In this document: positions 11,162 through 21,662 of the stretch, piece after piece
How the letters are laid out: each line of letters starts with the position of its first letter
Numbering within the stretch: position 1 is the stretch's first letter
Source of the DNA: Ophthalmolycus amberensis
Lineage: Eukaryota > Chordata > Actinopteri > Perciformes > Zoarcidae
Direction: 5' to 3'
Length of the DNA stretch: 64,000 bases
Assembly: GCA_024529925.1 (NCBI GenBank)
Contig: JAFEUB010001201.1
Span: forward strand, 79,916 to 143,915
Program-made: the position numbers and the translations under genes
Notes under the pieces: generated by a model
The model's input: the letters and a program-made list of their open reading frames with translations, nothing else
Database searches by the model: none
Told to the model about the DNA's origin: nothing

Positions 11162-11831
11162 TGTCACGGGAGTTCACAGGTAGGACCCAAATGCAAGACA
11201 GAAGTTAATGGAAACAGGTTTTATTTAGCCTGACTAAGACAGGAAGGTGTGGAGCCCGTGGTCCGACACCCGAGTGGCAGATCGACGGTGTGAGGCCCGT
11301 GGCTCGACACCGGAGGGCTGGTAGCTTGACGGCGTGAAGTCCCGTGGCTCGATAACAGAGAGTAGGCAGATCGACGTGTGAGTCCCGTGGCTCGACACCG
11401 GAGGGCTGGCAGCTTGACGGCGTGTGTAGTCCGTGTAACACGAGGGCAGAGCGGCGGAGTGTAATCCGTAGAACACAAGGAGGGCAGAGCTGCGGAGTGT
11501 AATCCGTAGAACACAAGGAGGGCAGAGGATGCCACGGGGTTGAAGCGGGTGAAAGACGGTACGACCTGACAACCCCAGACTGCAGGCCCAGAGTTTATAT
11601 AGAGACAGGGGAATCATTAGTGGGACCTGAGTCTGGTGTGTCAGGCCGCAGGAGGTGATCGGCTGGAGTGTCCTCAGCTGTGCACAATCACGGGTGTGGC
11701 CATGGGAGGTGTCTCGAGGCAGAGGACAAACACAGAGCACATGGCACACAATAACAAACAGGGGAATGACAGGACACCTGAGTAGAGGAGATCAGGGGAA
11801 ACACACAACGGGTCAGACAGGGATCCTGACA
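11162..11831 (-). repeat. 3' LTR of the gag-only element
   Basis: 670 bp. It carries a TATA-like box (tttatata on plus, 11594-11601) and a minus-strand AATAAA (11220-11225). Two arrays sit inside. One has alternating units of about 40-45 bp built on cgtggctcgacaccggag (about 11250-11430). The other has three units of about 38 bp built on gtgtaatccgtagaacac (about 11431-11525). Compared with the partner LTR it lacks one 38-bp unit, 10 bp near 11198, 3 bp near 11440 and 1 bp near 11375, which accounts for the whole 52-bp length difference. Confidence 0.9.
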
Positions 11832-13253
11832 GTACCCCCCCCTTAAGGAACGGATTCCAGACGTACAACCAGACACAAAAAAGGGTGGGTGGAGGGGGTC
11901 CGGAGGAGGGACGTCCCCACAGCTACAAGGCCGACTAGGGTGGGCGGAGGGGGTCCGGAGGAGGGGTGACTGGATCTGACCGGCCACGGGGCCGCAGAAG
12001 AGCCTCGGCCACAGGTGCTCCGGCGGACGGCCGGGAGGGCAGAAGGGCTCCGGACACGGGTGCTCCGGCGGACGGCCGGGCGGGCGGAAGGGCTCCGGAC
12101 ACGGGTGCTCCGGCGGACGGCCGGGCGGGCGGAAGGGCTCCGGAGAATAGGATGCTGGTGCAGCAGCGGCAGGTACTGAAGGTCTCTGCTGCTCCGAGAC
12201 GGCAGCGGCCACTGGAGGTCGCTGCTGCTCAGAGACTGCAGCGGGCCCTGGAGGTCGCTGCCGCTCAGAGACAGCAACTGGAGGTCGTTGCGCCTCTGGG
12301 ACGGCGGCGGGGTCTGGGAGAGGCTGCGGCTCGGAGGCGGCGGCGGCCAGGTCCGGGGATAGCTGCGGCGCTGAGGCGGCGGCGGCCAGGTCCGGGGATA
12401 GCTGCGGCGCTGAGGCGGCGGCGACCGGGTCCGGGGATCGCTGCGGCGCAGAGGCGGCAGGAACTGGAGCTGGCTGCGGCGCTGAGGCGGCAGGAACTGG
12501 AGCTGGCGCTGAGGCGGCAGGAACTGGAGCTGGCTGCAGCGCAGAGGCGGCAGGAACTGGAGCTGTCTGCAGCGCTGAGGCGGCAGGAACTGGAGCTGGC
12601 TGCAGCGCTGAGGCGGCAGGAACTGGAGCTGACTGCGGCGAAGAGGCGGCAGGAACAGGAGCTGGCTGCAACGACGTCCGAATACGGGGAGCCGGAGTCG
12701 GCCGGGCCACCGAGTGTTCCGCTACACTTGCTTGGCTCCGTCTCCGGCTGAGAAGGTGCTTGGCCATATAATCCGAGTCCCCCAGAGGGTCAAAAACTCT
12801 CATCAGATCCGCCACAAAGTCCACATACCCCACAGTATTAGGCCGCTCAAAACCTAACGTTCTCGCGGCCCAGTCCAAAGCCCTTCCCCGCAGTAATCCC
12901 ACCACATAGGACACCTTGGCCCCGTCAGAGGCAAAAGTCTGAGGCTGACGGTTAAATACCCGTTGGCATAGCAACAGGAAGCCCTGGCACCTCCCCAGTG
13001 TTCCGTCATAGGGCCCCGGAACCGGCACGGGGGATTCCCAGACCGGCGGAGCGAGGACAGGCGGGAATAGTGCGGGTGCTGGAACTGGGGGAGACCTGAC
13101 TGTCCGGGCTAGTTCCTGCCCGAACCAGCCAATCCGAGAAACTTCAACAGGGAAACGTCTCATCTCCTCCAGCAGCCTGTTAGTTCTCTCCAGCTCCTCC
13201 AGCAGACTGTTAGTTCCGTACAGCGTAGCTGCTCCTGTGGTTGCTGGGTCCAT
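11688..13253 (-). CDS. Gag-like protein of the LTR retrotransposon, repeat-expanded
   Basis: 521 codons, from ATG at 13253 to a stop inside the downstream LTR. Residues 16-32 (LLEELERTNRLLEEMRR) look like a short coiled coil. Residues 80-165 are a Ty3/Gypsy (sushi-type) capsid core: PYDGTLGRCQGFLLLCQ, FASDGAKVSYVVGLLRGRAL, DWAA and a VFDP segment. After an ASVAEHSV stretch the usual capsid C-terminal part is replaced by Pro/Ala-rich repeats. These come in three in-frame types of 11, 13 and 15 residues (for example APVPAASALQP and PEPFRPPGRPPEHPC). No CCHC zinc knuckle, protease or RT is seen. The last 47 codons read through the polypurine tract into the LTR, so the natural C-terminus is uncertain. 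Family knowledge: gag packages the element RNA. Confidence 0.8.
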   Translation of the reverse strand: MDPATTGAATLYGTNSLLEELERTNRLLEEMRRFPVEVSRIGWFGQELARTVRSPPVPAPALFPPVLAPPVWESPVPVPGPYDGTLGRCQGFLLLCQRVFNRQPQTFASDGAKVSYVVGLLRGRALDWAARTLGFERPNTVGYVDFVADLMRVFDPLGDSDYMAKHLLSRRRSQASVAEHSVARPTPAPRIRTSLQPAPVPAASSPQSAPVPAASALQPAPVPAASALQTAPVPAASALQPAPVPAASAPAPVPAASAPQPAPVPAASAPQRSPDPVAAASAPQLSPDLAAAASAPQLSPDLAAAASEPQPLPDPAAVPEAQRPPVAVSERQRPPGPAAVSEQQRPPVAAAVSEQQRPSVPAAAAPASYSPEPFRPPGRPPEHPCPEPFRPPGRPPEHPCPEPFCPPGRPPEHLWPRLFCGPVAGQIQSPLLRTPSAHPSRPCSCGDVPPPDPLHPPFFVSGCTSGIRSLRGGYCQDPCLTRCVFPLISSTQVSCHSPVCYCVPCALCLSSASRHLPWPHP

Positions 13254-13269
13254 TATGGTCAGGTCGTTC

Positions 13270-13991
13270 TGTCACGGGAGTTCACAGGTAGGACCCAAAT
13301 GCAAGACCACAGGAGACAGAAGTTAATGGAAACAGGTTTTATTTAGCCTGACTAAGACAGGAAGGTGTGGAGCCCGTGGTCCGACACCCGAGTGGCAGAT
13401 CGACGGTGTGAGGCCCGTGGCTCGACACCGGAGGGCTGGTAGCTTGACGGCGTGAAGTCCCGTGGCTCGATAACAGAGAGTAGGCAGATCGACGGTGTGA
13501 GTCCCGTGGCTCGACACCGGAGGGCTGGCAGCTTGACCGCGTGTGTAGTCCGTGTAACACAAGGAGGGCAGAGCGGCGGAGTGTAATCCGTAGAACACAA
13601 GGAGGGCAGAGCTGCGGAGTGTAATCCGTGTAACACAAGGAGGGCAGAGCTGCGGAGTGTAATCCGTAGAACACAAGGAGGGCAGAGGATGCCACGGGGT
13701 TGAAGCGGGTGAAAGACGGTACGACCTGACAACCCCAGACTGCAGGCCCAGAGTTTATATAGAGACAGGGGAATCATTAGTGGGACCTGAGTCTGGTGTG
13801 TCAGGCCGCAGGAGGTGATCGGCTGGAGTGTCCTCAGCTGTGCACAATCACGGGTGTGGCCATGGGAGGTGTCTCGAGGCAGAGGACAAACACAGAGCAC
13901 ATGGCACACAATAACAAACAGGGGAATGACAGGACACCTGAGTAGAGGAGATCAGGGGAAACACACAACGGGTCAGACAGGGATCCTGACA
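13270..13991 (-). repeat. 5' LTR of the gag-only element
   Basis: 722 bp, with the same architecture as the downstream LTR but four units in the 38-bp array. A TATA-like box lies at about 13754-13761 and AATAAA (minus) at 13338-13343. Transcription would run toward lower coordinates into the gag frame, whose ATG lies only 17 bp past the LTR edge. Confidence 0.9.
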
Positions 13992-13997
13992 GCTTTT

Positions 13998-14770
13998 AAG
14001 CAGTAAACCCCACTGAGCCGATATAATGTGCTGGTGTAGGCTTCTTCTATCATCTTCCCTTTCCTGCAGTTGAGTCTCTGTCGCTGCTCATCTGTTTACT
14101 GGCCGGCAGGCATGTTGTCTGGCTCCACTGTAACAACAGCAACTAATGTAGTCTTCCCACGTAACATGACACTTGCTGTGCTGCATTCTCCGTCATGATA
14201 GACAGCATGTACACACCCACACATATACACACGGCAGTCAATATCCACGCACACACACACACACGCACACACACACACGCACACAATCTGTGGCTCACAG
14301 TCACACAAACCTCCAAACAGAAAAAAAAAACTGGCAAAACTTCACAGATAGAATAAACTGTCCCCTTCACAGAACTGATCATTCCAAAACTAACCTGAGG
14401 GAGAAGACGATGTGAAAACTATTTGGCCATCTGTGGACTTGATCTTCAGATGGAAGATGTCAGCACAAGGGAGCAACTGGTGAGGTGCTGTATACTGTAG
14501 AGCTTCATTTATAGATCGTCACAGCTGTTATGCATGTCCTTGACATTCTGTCCGAGGTACGATGTATAACCTGTGATGCTCTGCTCTGATCTCTAGTGTG
14601 GTTCTGGTTCCCCGGTTGGAGTCCAAGGCCAGATGAGACCATCCATCGGAGGGGTTTGATCCTCTTCCTGCTGGGTCCGTCCTACCCCCTCATGCTGTGT
14701 GGAGCTGCACTGAGCCAATACACCATCTGCCTGTGTCAGGCATGGTCTCCTCCTTCTACAGAAACCATGC
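13998..14770. other. Non-coding stretch with (CA)n
   Basis: A (CA)n tract with interruptions lies at about 14247-14284. From 14597 a plus-strand frame has a hydrophobic run (RRGLILFLLGPSYPLMLCGA) after an acceptor-like ctgatctctag. It lacks a good donor and runs into a repeat, so I leave it uncalled. Confidence 0.4.
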
Positions 14771-14776
14771 ACTGCT

Positions 14777-15200
14777 TAAAGGTGCGATGTGTGATACTGA
14801 GCCACCTGCTCCAAAGAAACAGGGGCCAACATTTCCCCTCTACAAATGGGCGGCGGTGGCTGCTCGGATTCGGCAAAGAAAAGCCCATCGTTGGGAGTCA
14901 CAGCTGGCTGGTGGAGCGCTGGGTGAAAGCTGTGTAGGGGCAGAAACATAACGTTTGCTGAGCAGGAGGGGAGTCAGGGCAGCTGTCCCCCGGGATCCGA
15001 GCAGCGTTTGCTCTGGCTGAATTCATGACATGCCGTCTGTCTTCCAGAGCTGCCGCATGCTGTACTCCTGTCGAAGGTAACGGTGATTGACAGGCCCTCA
15101 GGGCAGTTCTACTTCGTCCTTTGTTCTCTGGACGGAGGAGCTATAATGAGTTGATACCGCCTCTCAAAGAACAAGTGGTATTACAAGACAGAAGGGGCCG
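14777..15200. repeat. Old dispersed repeat (taaaggtgcgatgtgt edge)
   Basis: It begins with ttaaaggtgcgatgtgtgat, an edge phrase found on many fish repeats, followed by a cctgctccaaagaaacaggg phrase that I know from dispersed copies. Neither family nor right boundary could be fixed. A related edge is at 59117. Confidence 0.4.
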
Positions 15201-15844
15201 GGGCTGGTCGGTTAGCATGTTTATTTCAGTAGATAGTAGTCTCTTTGTATTTGACATAACGTCAACACTCTAACCTCTTCATATTATCTTGTTGCTAACC
15301 AGCACAAGTTGTTTTAGCTTTCCTACTACGGCACACGGTGGTATTTTTTTTGTTTTTTCTTATTGGGTCCTCCCAGGTGACCCAATAAGACTCACTGACA
15401 GATATCTCTGTGAGATGGAGAAAAAAAGTGAAGAACCTCCGAGTGAGATGTATAGAAGGCAGGATTAACCTGCAGAGGTGTACAGAATAATGCTCTCTTT
15501 GATGGACGCTCTGCATTACTGTTAACAGCTGATGCCCATGTTTCATACAGTGCTGAAATGTGTTCCTTATTCCCCATACAGTCACTGATGGATGCACCAG
15601 GTCTCCCCATTGAGAGGTTCCTGGAATGTAATACAGAGTCATGTGATGAAACACTGAGACTTCACATTTGTTAGGTGACATGCTTTTTAAATCCAAAGTG
15701 AAGGCTTCCAATTAGACATTTGCACAATCTTACATACAGTATATTGAGTAAGCAATAAACAAAGAAAGCGATATAAAACTAAACAAGATTTTTTTTTAAA
15801 CAAAGTTTTATTACAGTCGTCATATACATATACACACATACATG
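15201..15844. other. Unique stretch, nothing seen
   Basis: No gene, RNA or bounded repeat recognised. T-rich and A-rich patches near 15345 and 15790. Confidence 0.4.
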
Positions 15845-16030
15845 TAACATCTGCATTTAACCCATCCCTAGCTTATTGGGGGCAGTGGGCAGCTGAGAAG
15901 CGCCCGGGGAGCAGTTAGGGGTTCAGTGTCTTGCTCAAGGACACTTCGGCACAGGACTCGTAGAGGCCAAGGATGGAACCGCTGACCTTGCGGTTGCCGG
16001 ACGACCCTCTCTCCCCCCCCCTGGTAATTC
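15845..16030 (-). mobile_element. tRNA-derived SINE, minus strand
   Basis: On the minus strand: a tRNA-like head (gtccggcaaccgcaaggtca, then B-box-like gcggttccatcc). Then come gtgccgaagtgtccttgagc, cactgaacccctaactgctc and gatgggttaaatgcag near the 3' end at about 15850. This is the same family as 8076-8336 with a better preserved head. A minus-strand A box was not clearly seen. Confidence 0.75.
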
Positions 16031-17140
16031 TTTGTCCTTCTCTTCCTGGCTGCACCTCTTTGTTCTCCAATGTCCGCAGTGAACTGGGACAAAACTCATC
16101 CATCTTTAGAGTTTGATCATGCCCCGCTGTGCCCAGCCTGCCATTACAGGACATGCTTGAGGGGGGGGGGGGGGCGCTGAATGTCCTGGACTGTGGGACC
16201 ATGAGACTGCTCTAAGCCCAGAGCCATCTGGCTACGCTACATTTCCCAAAATCATAGTTGCACTTCTGCATTTCCCTCTGGTGCCTTATATTCGCTATGT
16301 TTGTCTTGTGCTTTTATTTCATCCCCTCTCTAACGGCGACATTTAGTGTAATAATATAAACTTCACAGTTCTGCTTAATTTCTGCAAATGTCTCCTTTCC
16401 TGCTTCCCCCCTCTTCATTTAAGTGATCCAACTTATGCCTGTAAGGCTAAGAAACATTAGAAGACCATCTGGTATAAGATATTTTTCCCGTGTTAGTGCT
16501 GCCTTCTGTCTAAGAGCCTCTGCTCTCCTCCTCTCTGTGCCCGTCATCAATTTAAAAGGTCAATCTCAGAACCAGTTCCCACTAGAAATGAGCTGTAAAA
16601 TGCTTTTATTCGTTTTGATGACAAGATAAGAGATCAATTTTTCTCACGGCCTCCGGCTGATGAGCTTTTAAAGTGGCTCTGCTGCTTACCTGGACCCATA
16701 ATTATAAAACCATCTGCCCGGTTCCCAAAAATGAAATGAGTTTGATCTCTTTTTCTATCTCCCTCCCCCGGTTCATTTCTCCTTCATTAGCTGTGATTCT
16801 GCCTCCATATGTCTCCACATACTTTACAGAACATGTCAGGAAGACAGCGGCTCCCAAGAACTGTAGCTGTTGGTGAATAGCAGATGGATGATGGCCATGT
16901 TCCAAGTTACTCTTACGGGGATTAAGTTGAATTTATGTTTTCAAAACATACACATCTGGGTGCTGCTGATTATAGTGCACACGGTTATCCAACTATGGGA
17001 TGAATCGTTTTTGGAAGGAAGTCAGTAACTACACCTGTAGCTGTTGATGACAGTTTGGAAGCAAACCATGTTAAATATTTTAGTAAAGCGGCATCACATC
17101 AGTTTGTTGGCTCTGGTTTAGGAAGCAGCTAAATTGCTAT
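16031..17140. other. Unique stretch with a G run
   Basis: A run of about 15 G lies at 16160-16174. No exon or element boundary recognised. Confidence 0.4.
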
Positions 17141-17142
17141 AA

Positions 17143-18724
17143 TTAGGCAAGGCAAAGCAAGGCAAGGCAAGTTTATTTGTATAGCACATTTCAACAACAA
17201 GGTAATTCAAAGTGCTTCACATGAAACCATTAAAAGCATAAAGGCAAAAGTAAAGGAGATTTAAAACATACATTGAAACAATAATCGATGTCTCCCTGAG
17301 ACATTACGCTGCACGCAATCAACCATACACTGCCGCAATTCTGCAATTACTCGCACACAAACCACGTCTGGAAAAGATCTCTGCCGATCTGCGTTTTATA
17401 GTGTACGCCTTGCACGAACTCGGTCCCGGAGGAAATGGCGATATATTGTGCAGTCCTTTTAAAACCATTAAAAGCATCAAAACATAAGGCAAAAGAAAAG
17501 GAGATTTAACAGCAATTAAGAACAGTGTAAGAAATAAAATACAGTAGTAAAATGCAGAAATGCAGGAAATTGATTAATATATTAATTGAATGTGGTTCAA
17601 TGAAAGGCAGCAGCAAACAGAAAAGTCTTCAATCTTGATTTAAATGAGCTGAGGGTCTCAGCAGACCTGCAGCTTTCTGGGACTTTGTTCCAGATATGTG
17701 GAGCAGAAAAACTGAACGCTGCTTCTCCATGTTTAGTTCTGACTCTGGGAACAGAAAGTAGACCGGTCCCAGACGACCTGAGGGGTCGGGATGGTTCATA
17801 AGGTAGCAGCAGATCAGAGATGTATTTTGGCCCTAAACCATTCAGTGCTTTGTAAACCAACAGCAGGATTTTAAAGTCAATTCTTTGTTGGCCAGGAAGC
17901 CAGTGCAAAGACCTCAGAACTGGGGTGATGTGATCCACCCTCCTGGTCTTAGTGAGGACTCGAGCTGCAGCGTTCTGAATCAGCTGCAGCTTTCTGACGG
18001 ACTTTTTACAGAGACCTGTAAACACACCGTTACAGTAGTCCAGTCTGCTGAAGATAAATGCATGGACAAGTTTTTCCAAATCCTGTTGAGACATAAGTCC
18101 TCTAATCCTTGATATATTCTTCAGGTGATAGTAGGCTGATTTTGTAATTGTCTTGATATGGCTGTTCAGGTTGAGGTCTGAATCCATAACTACACCTAGA
18201 TTTCTGGCTTGGTTTGTGGGTTTTAACATCAGTGATTGAAGCTGAGCGGTGATTTTCAATTGTTCGTCATTGGTACCAAAAACAATTACTTCTGTTTTAT
18301 CTTTGTTTAATTGAAGAAAATTCTGGCACATCCAGTTGTTGATTTGTTCAATGCAGTTACCCAGCCCTTGTATGGGATTATAGTCCCCTGGTGACATAGT
18401 TATGTAGATTTGTGTGTCGTCTGCATAATTATGATAACACACTTTGTTGTTTTCCATAATCTGAGCTAGTGGAAGCATGTAGATGTTGAACAGAAGAGGC
18501 CCCAGTATTGAACCTTGGGGAACACCACATGTCATTTTAGTCAGCTCTGATGTGTAATCAGCTACAGACACAAAGTATTCTCGGTCCTTCAAGTAGGATT
18601 CAAACCAGTTAAGTGCTGTGCCAGAGAGTCCCACCCAGATGTTTAGTCTTTCTAGGAGTATGGCATGGTCGACCGTGTCGAATGCAGCACTGAGATCCAG
18701 TAACACTAAGACTGAATTAACAGT
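17143..18724 (-). mobile_element. 5'-truncated LINE (Rex1/L2-like), 3' half
   Basis: Minus-strand LINE fragment with an uninterrupted RT-to-C-terminus frame (17597 to about 18722) and a 3' UTR that ends in the fish LINE tail: gtgaagcactttgaattacc, then a gctatacaaataaa phrase and gccttgcc repeats at 17143-17225. The 5' break falls where LINE sequence (VLVLLDLSAAFD) meets unrelated flank near 18724, typical of aborted reverse transcription. The 3' UTR is itself interrupted (see 17225-17508). Confidence 0.85.
17225..17508. repeat. Insertion in LINE 3' UTR flanked by a 35-45 bp duplication
   Basis: The phrase aaccattaaaagcat, followed by a ggcaaaag...aaaggagattta stretch, occurs at about 17226-17266 and again, slightly altered, at about 17463-17508. 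About 195 bp of non-LINE sequence (with cgatatattgtgcagtcc at its right edge) lies between. This looks like an insertion or local duplication after the LINE landed. Confidence 0.55.
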
Positions 18725-18766
18725 TAAATGTGTGAGTTCTGTTTGTATTAGACTCCAATGTGGCAA
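17597..18766 (-). CDS. LINE reverse transcriptase, C-terminal part (ORF2 fragment)
   Basis: 389-codon frame; about the first 15 codons are flanking sequence. RT motif A is DLSAAFD (24-30), motif B GVPQGS (81-86), and motif C YADD (114-117) carries the catalytic aspartates. Then follow thumb-region phrases (ARNLGVVMDSDLNLNSHIK) and the typical C-terminal segment (LHWLPGQQRIDFKILLLVYK, ...WNKVPESCRSAETLSSFKSR). The endonuclease and N-terminal RT fingers are missing, so the protein would be inactive alone, although no stop or frameshift has accumulated. This is about 40% of a usual fish LINE ORF2. Clade assignment (Rex1/Babar versus L2/CR1) is by eye only. Confidence 0.85.
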   Translation of the reverse strand: MPHWSLIQTELTHLTVNSVLVLLDLSAAFDTVDHAILLERLNIWVGLSGTALNWFESYLKDREYFVSVADYTSELTKMTCGVPQGSILGPLLFNIYMLPLAQIMENNKVCYHNYADDTQIYITMSPGDYNPIQGLGNCIEQINNWMCQNFLQLNKDKTEVIVFGTNDEQLKITAQLQSLMLKPTNQARNLGVVMDSDLNLNSHIKTITKSAYYHLKNISRIRGLMSQQDLEKLVHAFIFSRLDYCNGVFTGLCKKSVRKLQLIQNAAARVLTKTRRVDHITPVLRSLHWLPGQQRIDFKILLLVYKALNGLGPKYISDLLLPYEPSRPLRSSGTGLLSVPRVRTKHGEAAFSFSAPHIWNKVPESCRSAETLSSFKSRLKTFLFAAAFH

Positions 18767-21660
18767 AGAACGATTAAAACTATTTTAGCTGTGATTTACA
18801 AGTGTTTATTTTTGCAAAAACTAGTCTTGGACAAGTTGTCAGAGCTGCTCCCGAGATAAAAGCTTCAGCGCTGAGATATATTTTGAAGATTGTGTTTTGG
18901 CACTATTTGAACATGTGCTTCAATAAGATACAGTAAAAATAATGATGAAACTTAAAGCCCTCCAAATCTTGGTTTTAAATCTTTTCAAGACACGTGACCT
19001 CACTTTTTAAAATCCTTCATTCATTTCTAAATCTCTAAACTACAACATCTTACAATATTAGTTTAATTCATTTGCTTAAAGAACACCAAACTGTCTACTC
19101 ACTGTATGCTCCATTTCTTTACAGATAATCCTTCTAAAGAGACGCTATAACAGTCAAAGATGATGCAGTACAAGGCAGCTCTTTGTAATAAAACATGTTT
19201 ATTGCAATTCAATGGAAATGGTAGTTTGAGTTTTGTCAGTCTACTGTATATATAAACAATTAGAGGCTTATTGGTTTAGTGCATTATAACGCAACATATT
19301 ATGTGACTTGTTTTGGTATGGCAACATTATTAAGCAAGCATGATAACCAATTTACTTTACTATCATTTATGAATAGCTTGATGATATGAATCCTAAAAAA
19401 AAACTAAAAACATTTGTATCACTTGTTCTTTTAAGAACCTCTGAAACTAAACCCCCAACCTTGTTTCTGATCTGAACAGAACATTCCTGAAAGCATGTCC
19501 GCAATAGTGCACTAAATTTGACATTGACTAAAATTGGTTTGTTATAAACTGAAGTTTGGGAAACTCACTGGTACACTTCTGTCTTTCGCAGCATGACGTC
19601 ACACTATCATTAGCACACGGAGCCGGGCGGGGCAGTGCGGAACATCACAGACGTGAAGTGCAGGTGGACTATTTCAGACCACCACATCAATCATTAAAAC
19701 AAGCCACTGTATAGACGGACATGTCGGACGATCCGCTGATGGATGGCTGGACAGGAAGACAGGAAGGCGGACGATGGCAGGCATGCCAAATGGGTCCTTT
19801 TATGAACAAGATTTACTATGAAATATCTTGAATATATCATGGGAAAAGTCATGTGGCTGAACAGAAGCGTGATAACCATCAGACAAACTGTATGATACCG
19901 GTACAACATACTGCCTTCAGGTACACACAGAGATGCTCCATCCTGACTTGTAGTCAACTTATTATTAATGGATGAACAAGCCAGATCAGGAGACGAGTAC
20001 GGTGAATGCACCTACAGGTGAAGTACACAGTCTGCTCTTGTCCAACTCATCTATAAACCATAGAGAAGGTGCCCATTAGCTCCTATATCCATTTTAATAT
20101 TTTACCATCTATACTGCAGTGCTCTTTTGCACTGCTGACTGTCAGTCGTTTTATCTTGTGATGGTGTATGCAAAGCAACAAACATAATATTCATAATTCA
20201 TTAATAACCCTTACTCATCAATTTCCCCTCTTGCGAGCAGCAGCAGGCACAGTTCGACTCAATCGTTTATCCTGATTGATTTGGTGCACAGGTCCACTCT
20301 CAATCCTTTTTAAATAGAGGAATTTAAGGTTTTTCACGGACAACAGGCACACGCGGTCTCTATCGCAGCTGTGTTCGATGGCTGCAGTGGGAATTGTTGT
20401 ATACAGAAGATTTATATACAGGTTTAAAAAAAACCTTATGATTCAGGTCTGATCATCTTGGTTGATCAGGATCAAACTCTGAGGTTTTAGTTCAGATTTT
20501 GGGTAGAAACCCTGTCAAAGTCCAGCTGTAAGTTACAGCAGCACCCTGCTGTGCTCAGACCAGATCAGTTTGTTTTATCTCAGTGTCAAACCTTTTCTTT
20601 TAATCATACTCCAAGACTTTTATTCACTTTAAAACACACTGCCAGTAAGAACACAAGACCACATACTGAAATATAAATAGAAAATATCATGATAAATATT
20701 TCACCTGCCTATGTAATGTCGTTAGTGTACATACCAGTACATTTCATGGTAACCATCACACTGTTGCATGACATTTAACTGATGTGCTATTCTTTAAAAT
20801 ACTTCAAAAGGCAACATTTTTGGTTGTGCTTTTGGTTTATCAGATATTGTAATACATTCCCCGAAGAAGCCTCATATTAAAACTTTAACAAACTAAAATT
20901 CACATAAATCCTTTCATGGACTACTTTGTGTCAGAACTGATCATTTGTCATTTTTTTCATGTTACATACAATATATATCTTGCATCCGGTGAGGTCTCTC
21001 CCTCCTCACAAATGACAAACCTATTTCTTATCAGTGTTGCAGTGGTAAGGCAACATGTACGTTTATCATCATGTGGAGGGATTATCACAACCAGGCAGTG
21101 TGTGTGCTAATCTGTCCTATTGCCCTTGTGAAGAAAAGGCTGCAGGGAGCCCAGATGTTACACTGAATCCTTTGAGGGAGCCTTTCTGAGAGAGACAATA
21201 TAAAGATACACATCTGGTGATAAAAGCATATTGAATACAGAAATAATGCAATTCCAATGCAACTGTGGTATGCTGGGCATATGAGATAACACACACATAC
21301 AGATTTCAATATGGCAGCTTACAGATGTAATGTAAGATAGTTGGAATTGAAGAATGGACGTATACCCACATGGAGTGAATTACACAATGGAAGGTCACAG
21401 AACAAAAGAAAAGCCGAAAGCTTGCAGTATTACCCGGACATCAGAAAAGCTGATCAGCAACCTGGACACTTCTGTAAATGTCATTTTGACTAAGCACCAG
21501 CAGAAGAGCAAGTATTGATATGTACACGTACACATACAGATGACTTACATTCATACACAAACACAGAAGGAAATGCTTCTCTTTTTAGCTTTTGTTCGAG
21601 TCTCCTTTGGCCTGTGGTCTTGTAATGCCTCACAATGATTGACATTAAAACGTTCTACAA
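18767..21660. other. AT-rich stretch, no gene recognised
   Basis: Nearly 3 kb without a splice-bounded coding frame or a recognisable repeat edge. The longest frame (19694-20011, minus) has no family features. Confidence 0.4.
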
Positions 21661-21662
21661 GA

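Larger units (their letters stand above)
11162..13991 (-). mobile_element. Complete gag-only LTR retrotransposon (Ty3/Gypsy-like)
   Basis: A 2,830-bp element on the minus strand. Its LTRs (13270-13991 upstream, 11162-11831 downstream) begin TGTCAGGATCC and end CCGTGACA. A perfect 6-bp target duplication gctttt abuts both ends (11156-11161 and 13992-13997). A purine tract (TTAAGGGGGGGGTAC on minus, 11832-11846) precedes the downstream LTR. The internal region holds one long frame with a gag-type capsid core and no protease, reverse transcriptase, RNase H or integrase. It therefore has the ends needed for replication but must borrow pol from a relative. Apart from indels the LTRs differ at about one aligned base, so insertion is recent. 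I did not recognise a tRNA-complementary primer site after the upstream LTR. Confidence 0.9.

Noticed and set aside
11205..11868. Several overlapping minus-strand frames in the LTR, repeated at 13323-13909
   Set aside because: Translations of the LTR tandem arrays. They appear in both LTRs, differ with unit number and have no domain.
11966..12751. 261-codon plus-strand frame rich in Arg, Glu and Ala
   Set aside because: Antisense shadow of the gag repeat region. The minus strand has the capsid motifs, the ATG next to the LTR and the polypurine tract in the right place.
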